From Trinickia violacea (GTDB taxonomy: Bacteria; Pseudomonadota; Gammaproteobacteria; Burkholderiales; Burkholderiaceae): a DNA stretch of 64,000 nucleotides. Position numbers and translations under genes: made by a program. The DNA is taken from NCBI RefSeq assembly GCF_005280735.1, contig NZ_CP040078.1, positions 3,596,001 to 3,660,000 on the forward strand, given 5' to 3'. Shown one piece after another: positions 60,354 through 64,000 of the stretch. Numbering within the stretch: position 1 is the first letter of the stretch; the number at the start of each line of letters is the position of its first letter. A model generated the notes under the pieces. It was not told the DNA's origin and made no database searches. It saw only the letters and a list, made by a program, of their open reading frames with translations.

Positions 60354-60815
60354 TTATCCCTTGATCGAGTCGGCGGCGCTGTGGATGGCCGCGCGAATGC
60401 GCGTGTAGGTCGCGCAGCGGCAGATGTTGCCGCTCATCGCGGCGTCGATGTCGGCATCGGTGGGCGCGTGGTTTTGTTCCAGGAGCGCCGAGGCCGACAT
60501 GATCTGCCCGGATTGGCAGTAGCCGCATTGCGGCACCTGGAGCTTGACCCACGCCGCCTGCACGGCCTTCGCGGGCTTGCTCTCCAAGCCTTCGATCGTG
60601 GTCACGTGCCGGCCGGCGACGGCCGCGAGCGGCAGCACGCACGAGCGCGTGGCCTGCCCTTCGAGATGGACCGTGCACGCGCCGCATTGCGCCATGCCGC
60701 AGCCGAACTTCGTGCCGTGCAGCCCCGCGACTTCGCGGATCGCCCACAGCAAGGGCATGTTGGGATCGGCATCCAGCGTGGTGGGCTTGCCGTTGAGAGT
60801 GAAGGAGATGGACAT
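60354..60815 (-). CDS. [2Fe-2S] subunit of the molybdenum hydroxylase (IorA-like)
   Basis: A 153-residue electron-transfer subunit. The plant-ferredoxin-type cluster ligands are in KFGCGMAQCGACTVHLEG and SCVLPL (Cys x4). The second cluster is bound by QCGYCQSGQIM and NICRCATYTRI. It lies 3 bp upstream of the large subunit, same strand, so the two are one operon. It has no Tat signal of its own and would be exported with its partner. Confidence 0.94.
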   Translation of the reverse strand: MSISFTLNGKPTTLDADPNMPLLWAIREVAGLHGTKFGCGMAQCGACTVHLEGQATRSCVLPLAAVAGRHVTTIEGLESKPAKAVQAAWVKLQVPQCGYCQSGQIMSASALLEQNHAPTDADIDAAMSGNICRCATYTRIRAAIHSAADSIKG

Positions 60816-61160
60816 CGACGGCTCCGTGGAGTGTTCTCGATGCGCTCGTTTGCAAGGCGCAGGGTCGACCGGTGCTGAGTCTCATCGATCGGCGGGCCGC
60901 AAGCGGAGGCGATCACGTGGGGGGCGTCAACGGCTTTCCGGCGCGGCATGCCGCGCCCGGGCCAGGCCGGAGACGAACTGCTGGAGTGTGCAGCGATCGC
61001 GCAAGATTGTGTTTGTTCGATTCTCTGAATTTCTTGCCCAATCCTGTTGAGCGCCTGCCCCATGAATGAGCGGTGCGTTTTGCAGCAACGCGGCATCAAG
61101 ATTTCCGTTCGCCGTCCGTAAAGATGGAGACGAAAGGTTCTATTCAGTGCCCCCTCACTC
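60816..61160. other. Divergent promoter region, Fe-S subunit and MFS genes
   Basis: 345 bp between two divergent genes. No further gene, RNA or strong palindrome is visible. The small open frames here (for example 60872-61069) have no supporting features. Confidence 0.45.
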
Positions 61161-62474
61161 ATGCACAACGTAGCCGACAAGTTAGCCGTTCCGCCCCGAG
61201 CCGATTTCACGCGCTTCATCGTTGCGATCGTGATCGGCAACGGCTTTGTCGCCTACGACTTCACCGTCTACAGTTTCTCCGCGCTCCTGATCGGCAAGCT
61301 GTACTTTCCATCGAGCAGCCCCGCGTCATCCGTTCTGCTCTCGCTCGCCACCTTCGGCGCGGGCTTCGTGATGCGGCCGCTCGGCGCGGTCCTGATCGGC
61401 CATATCGCCGACACGCGCGGCCGCAAAGCCGGCATGACCGTTTCCTTGCTATTGATGACGATCGGCACGTGGACCATCGCGTGCCTGCCGACGGCTGCGT
61501 CGATCGGCGCCGCGGCCACCGTGCTCATGGTCGCCGCGCGATTGATGCAAGGGCTCGCGGCGGGGGGCGAGATCGGGCCGGCGTCGGCGACGTTGATGGA
61601 GTCTGTGCCCTACGAGCGCCGCTGTTTCATGGTGAGCTGGCGCGGTGCGAGCCAAGGCGCGGCAGCGTTCGCGGCGGCGCTAGTGGGTGCATTGACCGCC
61701 GCGCTGCTCTCGCCTGCGGCGATAGAAGCGTGGGGATGGCGCATTCCGTTCGTGCTGGGCGGCCTGATCGGCCCGGTCGGCTGGTACCTGCGGCGCCGCA
61801 TGCCGGCGCCGAGCCAGGACCGGCAGCCGCGCGGACCCTCGCCCGCGCGCTTGCTGGCTGAGCATCCGCGCACGCTCGTCTACGGCATCCTGAACATGGC
61901 CGCGTCATCGGTGAGCATCTATCTGACCGTGTTCTACATGCCGGCCTATCTGGTGCGCACGTTGCACCGGCCTGCCGCGTTCAGCATGCTGACCGCGTGC
62001 CTGTCGGGTCTCGTGATCCTGCTGGTAACGCCGCTCTTCGGCCGTGCCGCCGACCGGCACGCGAGCCGCAAGACGCTGCAATACGTGGCGCTTGTGGCCT
62101 CGCTGGCCGCCGCCTACCCCATGTTCTGGGCGCTGACCCACGGCGTCAGCGACATCGCCGCGCTCGTCATCATCACGGCCTATGTGGCGGTAGCGGTGAA
62201 CAACGCCGGCCCGAGCTCAACGATGATGCTCGAAGCGCTTCCGAAGCATCAGCGTGCGGCCGGCGTCGCCGTGATCTACGCGCTCGGCGTGGTGATCTTC
62301 GGCGGATTCTCGCCGTTCCTCGTGACATGGCTCATCGAGCTGACGCGCAACCCGATGATTCCCGCGTGGTATCTGATGGCGGCGACCGTCATCACGCTCG
62401 TTGGCTTGCATCGCTTTCCCGAGTCCCGCGGATCGATGGGCTCTCATCCTCCGCGCGCGCCGGAGTCCGACTAA
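61161..62474 (+). CDS. MFS transporter, MHS (metabolite:H+ symporter) family
   Basis: A 437-residue 12-helix transporter. IVIGNGFVAYDFTVYSFSA, FGAGFVMRPLGAVLIGHIAD with TRGRKAGM, and QGLAAGGEIGPASATLMESV match MHS carriers of dicarboxylates, shikimate or proline/betaine. It is a different branch from the carrier at 7475. Its stop overlaps the convergent AraC gene by 4 bp. The neighbouring periplasmic hydroxylase may make the acid that it imports (inference from context). Confidence 0.9.
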   Translation: MHNVADKLAVPPRADFTRFIVAIVIGNGFVAYDFTVYSFSALLIGKLYFPSSSPASSVLLSLATFGAGFVMRPLGAVLIGHIADTRGRKAGMTVSLLLMTIGTWTIACLPTAASIGAAATVLMVAARLMQGLAAGGEIGPASATLMESVPYERRCFMVSWRGASQGAAAFAAALVGALTAALLSPAAIEAWGWRIPFVLGGLIGPVGWYLRRRMPAPSQDRQPRGPSPARLLAEHPRTLVYGILNMAASSVSIYLTVFYMPAYLVRTLHRPAAFSMLTACLSGLVILLVTPLFGRAADRHASRKTLQYVALVASLAAAYPMFWALTHGVSDIAALVIITAYVAVAVNNAGPSSTMMLEALPKHQRAAGVAVIYALGVVIFGGFSPFLVTWLIELTRNPMIPAWYLMAATVITLVGLHRFPESRGSMGSHPPRAPESD

Positions 62475-63508
62475 GCCCCCGCTACCGCGCCGTGCTGAAG
62501 CACCAGCGCACGTGCGCGCATTTCCTGCGGGCTCATCTCGAAGGCGCGGCGAAACGCACGGGAAAAATCCGATGTGCTGTTAAAGCCGAGCCCGTAAGCG
62601 ATTTCCGTCACGGGCAGATGCGGGTAACGCACCAGTTCGTCCGCAGCCGCCCTTAGCCTGCAATTGCGGATATACGCGCCGAGTCCGCCCTCGTGCTCGA
62701 ACCAGCGATAGATCGTCGAGCGTTTCAACTGCAGCGCATCGACGACGCTCGCCGGCGTCAGATCGCCCCGGTGCAAACTGGCCTCAACGTAGCGCCTAAC
62801 TTGCCCAATGATCGCGGCTTGAAGCGATGCGCGGTCAGCGCCCTTCAAGCTCGTGTCGTGCCGGAACGCGGCGATCAGAAGATCGGCGCCGGTGTTCAAT
62901 GCGTCGGCTGCGCCGCCGGAGTCAAGCTTGGAAATGCCGCTGACGATCCCGGCCGCGTGATCGAGAATCAGACGCGCAAGCGGCGACTCCTGCGGGACGA
63001 CCCGGCCATGAATCGAATCGACGTCCGGCAACCCCTCTGCCACGACCTGCCTCGGCACGAACAGCGTCAACACACGGCATGCGCCCCGTTCGACCTTGAA
63101 CGGCTGGTTCAAGTCCAGCGCGACGATGCCGTGCTGCGGGTCGGCGGCACTCCGCTTCTTGTGCATGCCCGTGACGCTGCCGACTCCCCCTTCCAGGAAC
63201 ATATGGAAGGCGATATTCCGATTCGCATCGGTGGAAACGCGCGCGACCGAGCGCTCCAGGACCATCGCGTCGGTGCTGCAATCGGTAAAAGTCAGTCCGC
63301 CGACGCCATAAAAGTCGATGTGTCCGTTGAACCCCTCGGAGAGCTGCTGCTTCGATGGCGGCACGTCCACCACGTGCCCCACGCGAGCGCGCCAAGCCAG
63401 CAATTGTTCGGTAGCGGTGAGCGCGCGGGTGCTGAAAGTGTGCGTCACGACGCCGTCACGAAGTGCGGCGTCGCGCGTGGTTCCGTTCGGCATCGAACGC
63501 TCGGTCAT
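62471..63508 (-). CDS. AraC family regulator (ArgR/OruR-like sensor type)
   Basis: A 345-residue AraC regulator. The C-terminal double helix-turn-helix covers about 235-335 (VVDALQLKRSTIYRWFEHEG, VTEIAYGLGFNSTSDFSRAF). The N-terminal 200 residues resemble the AraC_binding_2 sensor (DFYGVGGLTFTDCSTDAMVLER, split: DFYGVGGLTFTDCSTD then AMVLER). The GLGFNSTSDFSRAFRRAF motif is intact. It converges with the MFS gene and probably controls local transport or the hydroxylase operon; no operator was identified. Confidence 0.9.
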   Translation of the reverse strand: MTERSMPNGTTRDAALRDGVVTHTFSTRALTATEQLLAWRARVGHVVDVPPSKQQLSEGFNGHIDFYGVGGLTFTDCSTDAMVLERSVARVSTDANRNIAFHMFLEGGVGSVTGMHKKRSAADPQHGIVALDLNQPFKVERGACRVLTLFVPRQVVAEGLPDVDSIHGRVVPQESPLARLILDHAAGIVSGISKLDSGGAADALNTGADLLIAAFRHDTSLKGADRASLQAAIIGQVRRYVEASLHRGDLTPASVVDALQLKRSTIYRWFEHEGGLGAYIRNCRLRAAADELVRYPHLPVTEIAYGLGFNSTSDFSRAFRRAFEMSPQEMRARALVLQHGAVAGA

Positions 63509-63683
63509 GGTGCCTTTCGACGAGGGAAGAAATACGGTGCCGCCGCTGGCGGCAGCGGCAACCCAAATGGTAAGGCTGCCGGCGTCGAGAAGTGAGACGC
63601 ACGGTCAAGCGTAGCAAGAAAACTACGATATTGTGGGCGGGGTTAAGGCTCTAGAAGCCTTTACACGGGATGCGGGGGCTCCT

Positions 63684-63968
63684 ATGACTGTCACCAGCGA
63701 CCAACCCACGGCCAAGACCGGGGAACTGCTGCCGGCGAAGCTGGCGGACACCCAGCTCGACCACTTCGAGCGCATGGTCCAAATCGTCACGCGCACCGAC
63801 GCCGCCACCGCGGCGAACCGGTTCGATGCCGATTACTGGGAAAAGCGCATTCGAGCGCTCGTCAAAACCCACGATCTCGTGACCACTCAGCGATGCCGCG
63901 TGATCACGATGCTCGACCTGCTCGAGCGACACGCGCTGATCAAAGCACGCGAGGGCACAGCAGCCTGA
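63684..63968 (+). CDS. Small hypothetical protein
   Basis: A 94-residue unrecognised protein, mostly helical: LPAKLADTQLDHFERMVQIV, NRFDADYWEKRIRALVKTHD and VITMLDLLERHALI. No signal or membrane helix. The ATG at 63684 has GGGGG upstream; a GTG at 63633 would add 17 residues. The next gene starts 15 bp downstream, so the two may be an operon continuing beyond the window. Such short helical proteins occur in many Burkholderia replicons with unknown role. Confidence 0.6.
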   Translation: MTVTSDQPTAKTGELLPAKLADTQLDHFERMVQIVTRTDAATAANRFDADYWEKRIRALVKTHDLVTTQRCRVITMLDLLERHALIKAREGTAA

Positions 63969-63982
63969 GAGAAGCGGTAGAA

Positions 63983-64000
63983 ATGGCACGGCTTGAATTG
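63983..64000 (+). CDS. Start of a gene continuing beyond the window
   Basis: An ATG at 63983 preceded by a weak GAGAGAAGCGG reads MARLEL to the edge. Only six codons are visible, so nothing can be said of its function. Confidence 0.3.

Noticed and set aside
58317..60878. Long plus-strand open frame opposite the molybdenum hydroxylase
   Set aside because: Antisense shadow; the minus-strand genes carry all cofactor motifs.

Overview
The window is typical Burkholderiaceae DNA, most like Paraburkholderia or Caballeronia. It is GC-rich and gene-dense, with a Burkholderia-type trimeric porin, a catBAC cluster with a divergent CatR, many LysR/IclR/AraC regulators next to small catabolic operons, and a diverged copy of a Burkholderia-style NuoN. 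No rRNA, tRNA, CRISPR array or intact insertion sequence was found. Gene content suggests a secondary replicon or a flexible chromosome region; that is inference.

Layout. 1-6.4 kb: the 3' part of an RND efflux pump, a CSS-motif EAL phosphodiesterase, an AraC regulator and an AlaX-type alanyl-tRNA editing protein. 6.4-8.8 kb: an IclR (PcaR-like) regulator divergent from an MHS-family transporter, with two PcaR-like boxes between them. 8.95-9.9 kb: a protein with an N-terminal WHxH domain followed by 16 copies of an AYCA-containing repeat, the most unusual gene here. 9.9-13.4 kb: a CHASE-PAS-GAF-GGDEF-EAL signalling gene split by an in-frame TAA. 13.8-14.9 kb: a porin.

15.2-20.4 kb is an accessory island, visibly less GC-rich than its flanks. 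It has an antitoxin with a broken PIN toxin, a run of small two-membrane-helix proteins, a candidate permuted papain-like protein, and an SLATT-like/DUF6680-like gene pair. Decayed reading frames lie between them.

20.5-30 kb: a translationally coupled operon with three tandem RraA/HMG-aldolase-like paralogues, an aminotransferase and a hydrolase, facing a LysR regulator. Then come a second LysR, a swivel-first fused aconitase, an Lrp regulator and an acetoacetate-decarboxylase-like enzyme. 30-35.4 kb: a dctA remnant, a CFA-synthase-like methyltransferase, a ClC channel with CBS domains, MscS, and a C45 amidohydrolase. The last is the final gene of a polar amino acid ABC operon (34.3-37.6 kb). 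37.8-41.4 kb: the ortho-cleavage catechol pathway (catB, catA, catC, with divergent catR) that converts catechol towards beta-ketoadipate enol-lactone.

41.4-50.4 kb: an LprI-like protein, a LysR/SDR divergent pair, a GapN-like aldehyde dehydrogenase without the usual general-base Glu, a DUF1989 protein, an orphan nuoN paralogue, and a TonB-dependent receptor with a Fur-like box. 50.5-64 kb: a LysE exporter, an ECF sigma/anti-sigma pair followed by a secreted PQY-rich protein, an XRE regulator, a carboxymuconolactone-decarboxylase-like protein with a palindromic operator, and a membrane protein whose N-terminus resembles F-ATPase subunit a. These are followed by an alanine racemase, a Tat-exported molybdenum hydroxylase pair, an MFS transporter with a convergent AraC regulator, and a small protein at the right edge.
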